A DNA stretch of 64,000 nt from Salinisphaera sp052044135. Lineage in GTDB: Bacteria; Pseudomonadota; Gammaproteobacteria; Nevskiales; Salinisphaeraceae. This document shows positions 37,154 through 44,822 of this stretch, one piece after another. How positions within the stretch are numbered: position 1 is the stretch's first letter; each line of letters opens with the position of its first letter. The stretch spans positions 5,977 through 69,976 of the forward strand of contig NZ_JBQDYF010000017.1 of assembly GCF_052044135.1 (NCBI RefSeq). The letters run 5' to 3'. The position numbers and the translations under genes were made by a program. The notes beneath the pieces are model-generated. The model had not been told where the DNA came from, did no database searches, and was given only the letters and a program-made list of their open reading frames with translations.

Positions 37154-37927
37154 TCAGACGTCGCGCTTCTGAATCCGACGAGCGGCGAAACCGATCATCA
37201 GCAGGCCGGCGCCAAACATGGCAATCGAAGAGGGTTCCGGGACCGGACGAACCGACTCGACGGTCGCCACGTAGTCCTGGTAGTCGCCGTCGGTGCCATC
37301 TTCCCAGCCCAACAGATACTCGCCAGCAGTCGCAGTGCCGCTGCCGTCCGCCGCGTAACCCACCATTCGGGCCTCACCGCCCTTATTCAGGGTGCTATCC
37401 GAATAATAGGTCTTTCCGCCTATGGTGAGAAAATACCCGAATATGCCGGTACCGAAATCAACATCATCGCTGGTATACAGCCTTTTCTGCGTGCGTGCGT
37501 TTTCGATGTATGAATAAAAAACACCACTCCTGGAGTAATTCAGGTAGCCCTTAGTGTTTATGTCCTGATTCGCGCCGTTCTGAGTGCCTCCGCCGAGCAA
37601 GTTCAACTTTTTCGACGGATCCGTCATGCTATAGACGCCGAAAGTGGCATCCTTGAAGTTCTTCGTATATGTCGCTTCAAGCACGCTGACACTGGTGCCG
37701 GTGCCACCAATCTGCCAATGACCATTGTTCACCTGAGGCGAACCGGCGTTCAGACCAGAAAACAGTCCTTTGCCGTCCAGGCCGGTGCCATAGTCCGAGC
37801 TGTTGGCGATGTCATATAGCGACGGCTCGCTACCGCTCGTATTGACGTCGATCTGGTTGGCGAAGGCGGTGCCGGTGAAAGCCAGGGCGGCAATCACGAC
37901 AGCCGAACCATAAAACTTATTCATCAT
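37154..37927 (-). CDS. PEP-CTERM sorting-domain protein
   Basis: 257 residues from ATG 37927. Sec signal peptide (1-23, ending GTAFA), then a polar, Gly/Ser/Asp-rich exported domain (about 24-225) with many Tyr and Asn and no known fold, and the PEP-CTERM signal VPEPSSIAMFGAGLLMIGF with RRIQKR tail at the C-terminus (PEP at 230-232). It is the second likely substrate of XrtA. Base composition is lower in GC than neighbouring genes, which is common in secreted PEP-CTERM proteins but could also mean acquisition. The gene has its own sigma-54 promoter at 37989-38004 and terminator, so it is an autonomous unit separate from the EPS operon. The function of the mature domain is unknown. Confidence 0.85.
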   Translation of the reverse strand: MMNKFYGSAVVIAALAFTGTAFANQIDVNTSGSEPSLYDIANSSDYGTGLDGKGLFSGLNAGSPQVNNGHWQIGGTGTSVSVLEATYTKNFKDATFGVYSMTDPSKKLNLLGGGTQNGANQDINTKGYLNYSRSGVFYSYIENARTQKRLYTSDDVDFGTGIFGYFLTIGGKTYYSDSTLNKGGEARMVGYAADGSGTATAGEYLLGWEDGTDGDYQDYVATVESVRPVPEPSSIAMFGAGLLMIGFAARRIQKRDV

Positions 37928-37988
37928 CTTCAGCTTTCCCGTGTCGGGATGAGTGGACCACCGAAAATCGCTCGGCTGCGTCGCTGTA

Positions 37989-38004
37989 AGCAATGTGTAT
38001 GCCA
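37989..38004 (-). promoter_or_regulatory. Sigma-54 (-24/-12) promoter of the PEP-CTERM gene
   Basis: On the minus strand the sequence reads TGGCATACACATTGCT, matching TGGCAC-N5-TTGC(A/T) in 9 or 10 of 11 defined bases, with the GG and GC 10 bp apart. The transcript would start near 37978, leaving a 50 nt leader before ATG 37927. It is a plausible PrsR target. Confidence 0.82.
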
Positions 38005-38081
38005 TCTATTTTATCTTTTAATTTCAATAGTTTTTGCATTTAATGCATGGCGCACATTCGCTGTTGGCAACTTTTCCGACA

Positions 38082-38097
38082 GGCCGACCCATCGGCC
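38082..38097. promoter_or_regulatory. Dyad upstream of the sigma-54 promoter, candidate PrsR site
   Basis: GGCCGA and TCGGCC separated by four bases, centred about 100 bp upstream of the -12 element. This is the usual distance for enhancer-binding sites of sigma-54 activators. Assignment to PrsR is inference. Confidence 0.4.
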
Positions 38098-38773
38098 AGT
38101 GAATGACCGACATGGGATCTTGCCGCCCGGAACGTTTTCGATTCAGGCGACACCGGACGGCGGCGCCAAACCGCGCCACCCCGGGCGCGGCACAACGCGC
38201 CCCATTCGGTCGGTTTAAGGCCCCGAAGGCCGGACTTTGGGTGCAAGACACGGCGCGGGGCGCCCCGTGTAACGGAGGCGCCTGGACATGTGCCGCGCCC
38301 AATCCGACAAGAAAGCGTGCGAGGTGCGTCCATGTGGAACGGCAACCCGCCATCGCCTGTCAGGTTTTCCGACGGGAACGGCTTTCAGATACGCCCCGGG
38401 CCAGGCCGACATGCATCCCGGGCCCAACGTCCGATGCCGCCGTTCGGGGCGATCCGGTGGGCGCATAAGCGCAAGATCCTTGATGGGCGGGCCACACGAT
38501 ACTGCCGTCGATACGGTTCGCCGCTGCCCTGCCACCATGACCGCCGCTCACCAATGCCTGGAAACCACGGGACGACGAGCCGTCCCTGGGCAAATGCGGT
38601 GAGTGGCGGCAACGCCGCGGGGCGTGAGCAGGCGCCGAGATAAGGCGATGTACTGGCGTTGCAGGACTCGCGCACGGGGTAACGTCGATACGCGCCGCGC
38701 TTTGTTCCGGTTCATCGAGTCGGCGGCAGCGCGGCGTACGCCTGTTGATGTTGATGGATAGCGCGCGCCTGCT

Positions 38774-40060
38774 TCAGCACGATGTGCTGATCACTTCTTT
38801 CAGCAGTTGCACCGTCCGGCCGAGCGCGCCGCGGTGTATGGCCACGGTCGCCGCGAGGCGTTGCCGCGCGGCTTGCCGCGTGTCCGGGTCCTCCAGCCAA
38901 CCGGCGGTGATGTCGGCCACGTCGCAAAAGTCCCGAGCGATCGCGGCGCCGCCGGCTTCGATCATCGGCGCCATCGCATCGCGCCACTCGGCCACATGGG
39001 GGCCGGTTGTGAACACACAGCCCACGGCCGCGGGCTCGATCACATTATGACCGCCGACACCGGGCGCCAGGCTGCCACCGACGAACGCCACATCCGCCAG
39101 CGCATAGAGCATTTCCAGCTCGCCGATGGTGTCGACCAGCACGATATCCGTCCGATCATCGACGGGGTCGCGGCGGCTGCGGCGCGCGTACTGCCATCCA
39201 GCGCGCGCCAGCAGACCCGCCACCGCTTCGAAACGTTGCGGATGGCGCGGCGCCATCACCGCCAGGGCCTTCGGGTGTCGCGCCCTGAGCAAAGCGAAGG
39301 TTTCAAGTAACTGCGCTTCTTCGCTGTCATGCGTACTGGCCGCCAGCCAGACAGGCCGCGACGCGGCCTGCCATGTCTGCCGCAGTTCACGCGCCTCCGC
39401 TTCGGCATGCGGGCGTTGTCGACGATCGTATTTCAGGTTGCCCGTCACCTCGACGACCCGCGCGGGCGCGCCTGCTGCAATGAATCGCTCGGCATGAACC
39501 CTGTCGGCAGCGGCGATTCGGGCAAAACGCGTCAGCATGAAGGTCGCGGCCCGCGATACAGGCCAACGCCGATACCGCCGCGCCGAGCGTGCCGACAGGC
39601 TCGCATTGACCAGAACGAGCGGCACCCCCGCGCGCCCGGCGGCGGATACGAGATTGGGCCAGAGCTCCGTCTCGGCCAGAATTCCCGCCGCCGGGCCGAT
39701 GCGACGCAGGAACCGGCGCGTGGCGCCGGGCGTGTCGAGCGGCAGATAACAAAGCGCGACACGGCCGCCAAGGCGCCGCGCGGCCTCGGCCCGCCCGGTC
39801 GGTGTAAACGTGGTCAACACCATACGATGATCGGGGTAGCATTCGATGAGTGCCTCGATCAGGGGAGTGACCAGGATCACTTCCCCCACGGACGCGGCGT
39901 GCACCCACAACGCGGGGCCGTCGACCGGGTCCAAGAAGCCGAGCCGTTCGCGCCAATGGTCGCGATAGGCCGGCTCGCGGCGACCGCGCCAGGCGAAGTA
40001 GCCGAATGCCACGGGCAGGACGAGCCGGGTCAGACCGGAATAGAGCCAGCGCCAGATCAC
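38774..40060 (-). CDS. waaA: 3-deoxy-D-manno-octulosonic acid (Kdo) transferase
   Basis: 428 residues, starting at GTG 40060 with GAGGCG 6-7 nt before it. GT30 family: an N-terminal membrane anchor (LVLPVAFGYFAW) followed by RERLGFLDPVDGPALWVHAASVGEV (active-site Glu in SVGEV), the first domain ending LSARSARRYRRW. The second domain has VVEVTGNLKYDRRQ, IVLVDTIGELEMLYALADVAFVGGS and GGHNVIEPAAVGCVF. It adds Kdo from CMP-Kdo to lipid A precursor, an essential inner-core step of LPS. It lies downstream of hldE in the same direction (78 bp gap), and kdkA and hldD are close, so these genes build the Kdo-heptose core. Confidence 0.95.
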   Translation of the reverse strand: MIWRWLYSGLTRLVLPVAFGYFAWRGRREPAYRDHWRERLGFLDPVDGPALWVHAASVGEVILVTPLIEALIECYPDHRMVLTTFTPTGRAEAARRLGGRVALCYLPLDTPGATRRFLRRIGPAAGILAETELWPNLVSAAGRAGVPLVLVNASLSARSARRYRRWPVSRAATFMLTRFARIAAADRVHAERFIAAGAPARVVEVTGNLKYDRRQRPHAEAEARELRQTWQAASRPVWLAASTHDSEEAQLLETFALLRARHPKALAVMAPRHPQRFEAVAGLLARAGWQYARRSRRDPVDDRTDIVLVDTIGELEMLYALADVAFVGGSLAPGVGGHNVIEPAAVGCVFTTGPHVAEWRDAMAPMIEAGGAAIARDFCDVADITAGWLEDPDTRQAARQRLAATVAIHRGALGRTVQLLKEVISTSC

Positions 40061-40138
40061 GTTGCGCCTCGGCGGCGTCCACCGGCCTCACCCGGCGTCA
40101 GCATGGCAAGGCGTGGCCGGCGGGGCGGCAGGACGCCG

Positions 40139-41593
40139 TCAACTATCGTCGTCGGCGCGTAGCCGCGCCACGATCGCCGTGGTCGAAAAGCCGGGCACGA
40201 ATTCGAGCGTACGCACCTCGCCGCCCGCTTCGAGAACACAGGCACCACCCGCAATCCCGGAGACCTCATAATCGCCCCCCTTGACCAGCACATCCGGCAG
40301 CAGTCGGCAGATGAGCCGTTCCGGCGTGTCCTCGGCGAAGGGCACCACCCAGTCGACGGCCGCCAGCCCGCGCAGGACCTGCATGCGGTGCGATAGATCA
40401 TTGAGCGGCCGGCCCGCCCCCTTCAGGCGCGCGACCGAGGCGTCGTCGTTGACCGCGACGACCAGCCAGTCGCCGAGCGCCCGCGCCGCCTCCAGATAAG
40501 CGATATGCCCGGGATGCAGGAGATCGAAACAGCCGTTGGTCATCACGATCCGCTCACCGTGCGCATGCGCCTGCACGAACCACTCGGCCAGCGTGTCCTC
40601 GTCGACCACGCCGCGGTCGCTGGTGCGTTGCGCGCGCGCGGCCTGACGCAGTTCCGCCGGACTGACCGTCGCCGTGCCCAGCTTGCCCACCACGATGCCC
40701 GCGGCCAGATTGGCCACCGCGGCCGCGTCCGACAAACTCAGGCCGGCGCCGAGACCGGCCGCCACCATGGCGATCACCGTGTCCCCCGCGCCGGTGACGT
40801 CGAACACCTCACGCGCGCGCGCGGGCAGATGCAGATCGCCATCGGCGGCGAACAGGTTCATGCCCTTTTCGCTGCGCGTGATCAACAACGCCTCGAGATC
40901 CAGCGTGCGGCGTGTATCCGCGGCGTGCGTCGTCAGCCAGCGTTCGGTATCCATGCCCATCTCGCGCGCGCCCCGGCCGACATGGGCCTCGAACTCGGCC
41001 GCGTTCGGCGTGATGAGATTGGCGCCGGCATAGCGCTGCCAGTCGCGCCCCTTCGGGTCGACCAGCACCGGCACGCCCGCGTCCCGGGCCAGACGGATGA
41101 TCTCGGCCACATCAGCCAGCGTTCCCTTGCCGTAATCGGAACAGATCAGCACATCCGTGGCCGCCAGCGCGGCGCGGACCCGGGCCAGCAAAGCCGCGCG
41201 GTCGAAAGCGCCGTCGAGTGCGAACGAGCGCTCGAAGTCCAGCCGGATGAGCTGCTGATTGCGGCTGACGATGCGCAGCTTGGCGATGGTCGGGTGACCG
41301 GGGCTGTCGACCAGGCTATCCACGATCCCGGCCTCGCTCAGCAGGCCGCGCGTGGCCGCGCCCGGCTCGTCTTCACCGACGACGCCGATCAGATGCGTCC
41401 GTGCCCCGACCCGCGCCAGGTTGAGCGCGACGTTGGCCGCGCCGCCCAGACGACGCTCCTCGTCGCCGATACGCACGACCGGCACGGGCGCCTCGGGCGA
41501 AATACGCCCAGTGTCGCCGTACCAGTAGCGGTCGAGCATGATATCGCCGACAACCAGAACGCGGCTGTCGGTAAACGACGGGATCCGATCCAT
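40139..41593 (-). CDS. hldE: Bifunctional heptose 7-phosphate kinase / heptose 1-phosphate adenylyltransferase
   Basis: 484 residues from ATG 41593; E. coli HldE has 477. The N-terminal ribokinase-like domain has VLVVGDIMLDRYWYGDTGRISPEAPVPV, GGAANVALNLA, and the catalytic GAGDT at 268-272. The C-terminal cytidylyltransferase-like domain has MTNGCFDLLHPGH (HPGH at 360-363), VAVNDDASVARLKG and KGGDYEVSGI. The two activities make ADP-heptose for the LPS inner core, with HldD completing the pathway. A longer upstream frame exists but lacks family sequence and overlaps the divergent promoter area. Transcribed toward waaA; divergent from the LpxL-type gene. Confidence 0.96.
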   Translation of the reverse strand: MDRIPSFTDSRVLVVGDIMLDRYWYGDTGRISPEAPVPVVRIGDEERRLGGAANVALNLARVGARTHLIGVVGEDEPGAATRGLLSEAGIVDSLVDSPGHPTIAKLRIVSRNQQLIRLDFERSFALDGAFDRAALLARVRAALAATDVLICSDYGKGTLADVAEIIRLARDAGVPVLVDPKGRDWQRYAGANLITPNAAEFEAHVGRGAREMGMDTERWLTTHAADTRRTLDLEALLITRSEKGMNLFAADGDLHLPARAREVFDVTGAGDTVIAMVAAGLGAGLSLSDAAAVANLAAGIVVGKLGTATVSPAELRQAARAQRTSDRGVVDEDTLAEWFVQAHAHGERIVMTNGCFDLLHPGHIAYLEAARALGDWLVVAVNDDASVARLKGAGRPLNDLSHRMQVLRGLAAVDWVVPFAEDTPERLICRLLPDVLVKGGDYEVSGIAGGACVLEAGGEVRTLEFVPGFSTTAIVARLRADDDS

Positions 41594-41716
41594 CCGGGGT
41601 TTATTCGCGGGCCTGTTTCGAGCATGATACAAAGCCGGTTGCAGGCTGTGTAGCGCGCCGCGCCGATGCGACCCGACAATGGCAGCCGGCAGCGCACGCC
41701 GGCCCGCGTAGGCTGA

Positions 41717-42673
41717 ATGGCAGTTTCCAACCTCCAACACAACGACGAGCCGCGTCTGATCGCCCCGCGTTTCTGGCCCAGCTGGCTCCTGATGGGCCTC
41801 GGGTGGCTGCTCAGCCAGCTCCCGTACCGGATCCAGATGGGGCTCGGCGCCGGACTCGGGCGGCTCGCCGCGCATATCGTGCCCGGGCGCCGGCGCGTGG
41901 CCGACATCAACCTCAGGCTATGCTATCCGGACTTGTCGGATACCGAACGCCACGAGCTGCTCGACGCGCATTTCCGCTCGGTCGGCCAGGGCGCGCTCGA
42001 GACCGGAATCTGCTGGTGGGGCAGCCAGGCCAAGGTCGACGGTCTGGCCCATGTCGAAGGCCTGCATCATCTGGAGGATGCCGCCACCCGCGGTCGCGGC
42101 ATTATTCTGCTGTCGGCGCATACCACATCGCTGGAACTCGGGGTGCGCATGGCGCAGCCCTACCTGGCCGAGCTGGGGTTCCGGACCACGGCCATGTACA
42201 AGCCGCCGCGGGATCCCGTGGTCGAACGCGTGATGCGCCGGCGACGCGAAGCCCATATCGGCGGCGCCGGCATCGCGGACAACGACGTGGTGGCCCTGCT
42301 TGCGGCGCTGCGCCGCGGCGACGCCGTCTGGTACGCCGGCGACCAGAAAGCCGGCCAACGGCTCAGCGCGGTGGTGGATTTCTTTGGCCAGCCGGCCCGT
42401 ACCCATGTGGCGGTCAGTCGCATGGCGGCAATGACCCGGGCGACCGTCGTTCCGTTTTTCACCCTGCGGCGCGCCGACGGCGCGGGCTATCGGCTGATCA
42501 TCAAACCGCCGCTGACCGATTTTCCGGGCCCGGACGAAGCCGCCGATGCGCGCCGGATGAATGCGATTATCGAATCGGTCGTCAATGAGGATCCGGCGCA
42601 GTATTTCTGGTTACACCAGCGCTTCAAACGCGACGGTTACGACCCCTACAAACCGCCGAAGGCGACGCGATAG
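41717..42673 (+). CDS. Lipid A biosynthesis acyltransferase (LpxL/HtrB-type)
   Basis: 318 residues. An N-terminal membrane-associated helix (WLLMGLGWLLSQLPY) is followed by the acyltransferase HX4E motif SAHTTSLE (His135, Glu140), RPPRDP-like YKPPRDPVVERVM, AGDQKAG, and a C-terminal YFWLHQRFK. This is the lysophospholipid/lauroyl acyltransferase family that adds a secondary acyl chain to Kdo-lipid A in the inner membrane. Whether it acts as LpxL, LpxM or LpxP cannot be separated from sequence, so no symbol is given. Its last 28 bp overlap the 3' end of kdkA, which is convergent. It is divergent from hldE with 123 bp between them. Confidence 0.92.
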   Translation: MAVSNLQHNDEPRLIAPRFWPSWLLMGLGWLLSQLPYRIQMGLGAGLGRLAAHIVPGRRRVADINLRLCYPDLSDTERHELLDAHFRSVGQGALETGICWWGSQAKVDGLAHVEGLHHLEDAATRGRGIILLSAHTTSLELGVRMAQPYLAELGFRTTAMYKPPRDPVVERVMRRRREAHIGGAGIADNDVVALLAALRRGDAVWYAGDQKAGQRLSAVVDFFGQPARTHVAVSRMAAMTRATVVPFFTLRRADGAGYRLIIKPPLTDFPGPDEAADARRMNAIIESVVNEDPAQYFWLHQRFKRDGYDPYKPPKATR

Positions 42674-43401
42674 CCCGTCCGCAACGCCTGCCAATCCGCT
42701 TCGCCGAAATGAAAGCGCGTCCCGCGAGCGGCGAACTTGTCGAGAGAACGGCGCAGGCGTGCCAGGTTGGCCTGGCGCCAGCTGCCCGCCCCGCGAAAGC
42801 GCGCGCGGTCGAAATCGATCAGATAAATTCGGTCGTTACCGGCCGTCAGAATATTGCGCGCGTTCAGATCCGCATGCCACACCCCGGCACGATGCAGCGC
42901 CGCGATCTCGCCGCCCAGGGTGTGCCAACCCGCCGCCGGCATGGGCGTGCGCCCGAGCCTGTCGGCCAGCGGCTCGGTGTTCGGCAGGGCCCATGTGATC
43001 AAGTCCGCACCGTAGCCCAGGCCGGCCCGGTACACGGCGCGCGCCGCCACCGGCTTCGGCACCGGCAGGCCCCGCTCGTACAACGCCGCCAATAGCCGAA
43101 ACTCCCGCACCGGGCGTGTTTGCATATCCCCGGTCCAGAGGTAGCGATCCGGATTGAGGTGCGCCAGCAGACCGCCGCGTCGATAATGCCGCAGCACCCA
43201 GACCGCCTCGTTCATGGCGCGAAAAAAATAAGCCGCTCCACGGCCCGCCGCACTGGACAACAGGGCGTCGCGCGCGCGCAGGGCTTCCGGGTCGAACCAG
43301 TCGGCGCCCGGCGGCTGTCGGCCGAAAACCCGGCCATCCCATATCGCAATGCCGCCGCCATGCCTGGCGCTGGCCGTATCGACAGTATCCCGGCCACTCA
43401 A
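42646..43401 (-). CDS. kdkA: Kdo kinase
   Basis: 251 residues from TTG 43401, chosen because AGGAG lies 8 nt upstream and the family length is about 240; ATG 43464 (272 residues) is an alternative without such a site. The protein has the kinase-like core GRGAAYFF (glycine loop), LPVPKPVAARAVY, the catalytic HADLNARNIL (His176, Asp178), and YLIDFDRARF (Asp196 for magnesium). It phosphorylates Kdo at O-4 in the LPS inner core. This activity is typical of gammaproteobacteria with a single phosphorylated Kdo, so the core here may differ from that of E. coli (inference). The 3' end overlaps the convergent LpxL-type gene. Confidence 0.88.
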   Translation of the reverse strand: MSGRDTVDTASARHGGGIAIWDGRVFGRQPPGADWFDPEALRARDALLSSAAGRGAAYFFRAMNEAVWVLRHYRRGGLLAHLNPDRYLWTGDMQTRPVREFRLLAALYERGLPVPKPVAARAVYRAGLGYGADLITWALPNTEPLADRLGRTPMPAAGWHTLGGEIAALHRAGVWHADLNARNILTAGNDRIYLIDFDRARFRGAGSWRQANLARLRRSLDKFAARGTRFHFGEADWQALRTGYRVAFGGL

Positions 43402-43584
43402 CCGGCGATCTCCTGGCCCGTCGCGACAGCCGCGCCCGGACGGAACACGCCAAGCCGGGGGCATAACGAAAACCGCGCCAGGCGACTGCAAGCATGGGGC
43501 AAGCACGGGTTGAAGCGGCTGGGGTACATTAAATACTGTCTCGGGCGCTTGTTGCGGCAGTCGCGGGCGGCGAGCGACATGCGG

Positions 43585-44535
43585 CTATGTCCGGTACATG
43601 GCCAGCCAGTCGAGATAGCGCGGCACGCCCTGCTCCACCGACATGAACGCGTTCGGATAGCCGGCGGCCTGCAACGCCCCCATGTCGGCTTCGGTAAAGC
43701 TCTGATAGTGCCCGAGCAACGACTGCGGGAACTGGATATAGCGTTTCTCGCCCCGGCCATGCCAGGCGATCACGGCGTCCGCGACCTCATTGAAGGTCTG
43801 GGACCGGCCGGTGCCGCAATTGAAAATACCCGAGACCTGCGGGTGATCGAACAGCCAGAGATTGACCGCAACGACGTCATCGACATGAATGAAGTCGCGC
43901 CGCTGCTCACCGTCGCCATAGCCATCCGAGCCGGCGAACAGACGGCATTCGCCGTCTTCGACGATCTGGCTGGAAAAATGCCGGGCGACGCTCGCCATGC
44001 GGCCCTTGTGCCCTTCGCGCGGGCCATAGACATTGAAGTAGCGCAGACCCACCACCTGCGAATGTCTCGTCTTGGCCCGGGCCCGCACATACTGGTCGAA
44101 AGCGAACTTGGAGAACGCATACATGTTGAGCGGGTCCTCGGCCTCGCGGCGCTCGACGAAATCCGGGCCCATGCCATAGACCGACGCCGACGAGGCATAC
44201 AAAAACGGGACGCGATGCTGGGCGCACCAGGCGTGCAGCGTCTTCGAATAGGTGAAGTTGCGCGCCATGACGTAGCGGCCGTCCCATTCGGTCGTATCCG
44301 AACAGGCGCCCTGATGAAACACGGCATCGACGCCCCGGGGCATGTCGTCGGCGGCCATGCGGCGCTCGAGTTCGTCGTATTCCAGATAATCCGAGAAATC
44401 GAGATCGGCCAGGTTGAGGCATTTGTGGCCGTCGGTCAGGTCGTCGACCACCAGGATGTCGCGGATACCGCGGGCATTGAGCCCGGCGACGATGTTGCTG
44501 CCGATGAATCCGGCCGCCCCGGTGACAATGATCAT
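43585..44535 (-). CDS. hldD: ADP-L-glycero-D-manno-heptose 6-epimerase
   Basis: 316 residues from ATG 44535, preceded by AGGGAG. Extended SDR fold: MIIVTGAAGFIGSNIVAGLN (NADP-binding GxxGxxG), VFHQGACSDTT, LYASSASVYG, and catalytic Tyr139-x3-Lys143 in MYAFSKF. PREGHKGRMASV and FIHVDDVVAVN are typical of HldD (RfaD/WaaD). It converts ADP-D,D-heptose to ADP-L,D-heptose and works after HldE. It stands alone between kdkA and glnE with 287 bp upstream. Confidence 0.96.
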   Translation of the reverse strand: MIIVTGAAGFIGSNIVAGLNARGIRDILVVDDLTDGHKCLNLADLDFSDYLEYDELERRMAADDMPRGVDAVFHQGACSDTTEWDGRYVMARNFTYSKTLHAWCAQHRVPFLYASSASVYGMGPDFVERREAEDPLNMYAFSKFAFDQYVRARAKTRHSQVVGLRYFNVYGPREGHKGRMASVARHFSSQIVEDGECRLFAGSDGYGDGEQRRDFIHVDDVVAVNLWLFDHPQVSGIFNCGTGRSQTFNEVADAVIAWHGRGEKRYIQFPQSLLGHYQSFTEADMGALQAAGYPNAFMSVEQGVPRYLDWLAMYRT

Positions 44536-44822
44536 TTCGATGAACTCCCTTGCGACAAACCTGCCACGTCCGCCCCGATCTCCGCGTGTCGGCAGCCATC
44601 GCGCCCGGCCATGGCCACGGCAGTATAACCGGCCACCCGCGGGCGCCGGGCGGCGGTACGACGCGCGGCGCGATCCGGCCGGCGCACGGGCGCGGCACCG
44701 CCATGGCGACAGCGTACGCACCGCCCGTCGGCGCGATCAACTCGTTGCGCCAGGGCGTGTTGCCGTCGATATCGCCGGCGTGTGACGTGCGGGCGCCATC
44801 GTCGGCCCGCCCCTGCTTCGAC

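Larger units (their letters stand above)
37928..38773. other. Intergenic region upstream of the second PEP-CTERM gene
   Basis: 846 bp. The first part holds the sigma-54 promoter (37989-38004) and an upstream dyad (38082-38097). The rest, to the waaA stop at 38774, is GC-rich sequence in which several overlapping frames of 70-120 codons exist on both strands; they look like Arg/Pro/Gly-rich noise and none has a ribosome site. No gene is supported. Confidence 0.6.

Noticed and set aside
38103..38468. Plus-strand frame of 121 codons upstream of the PEP-CTERM promoter
   Set aside because: Arg/Pro/Cys-rich translation and several competing frames of similar length, as expected for GC-rich non-coding DNA.
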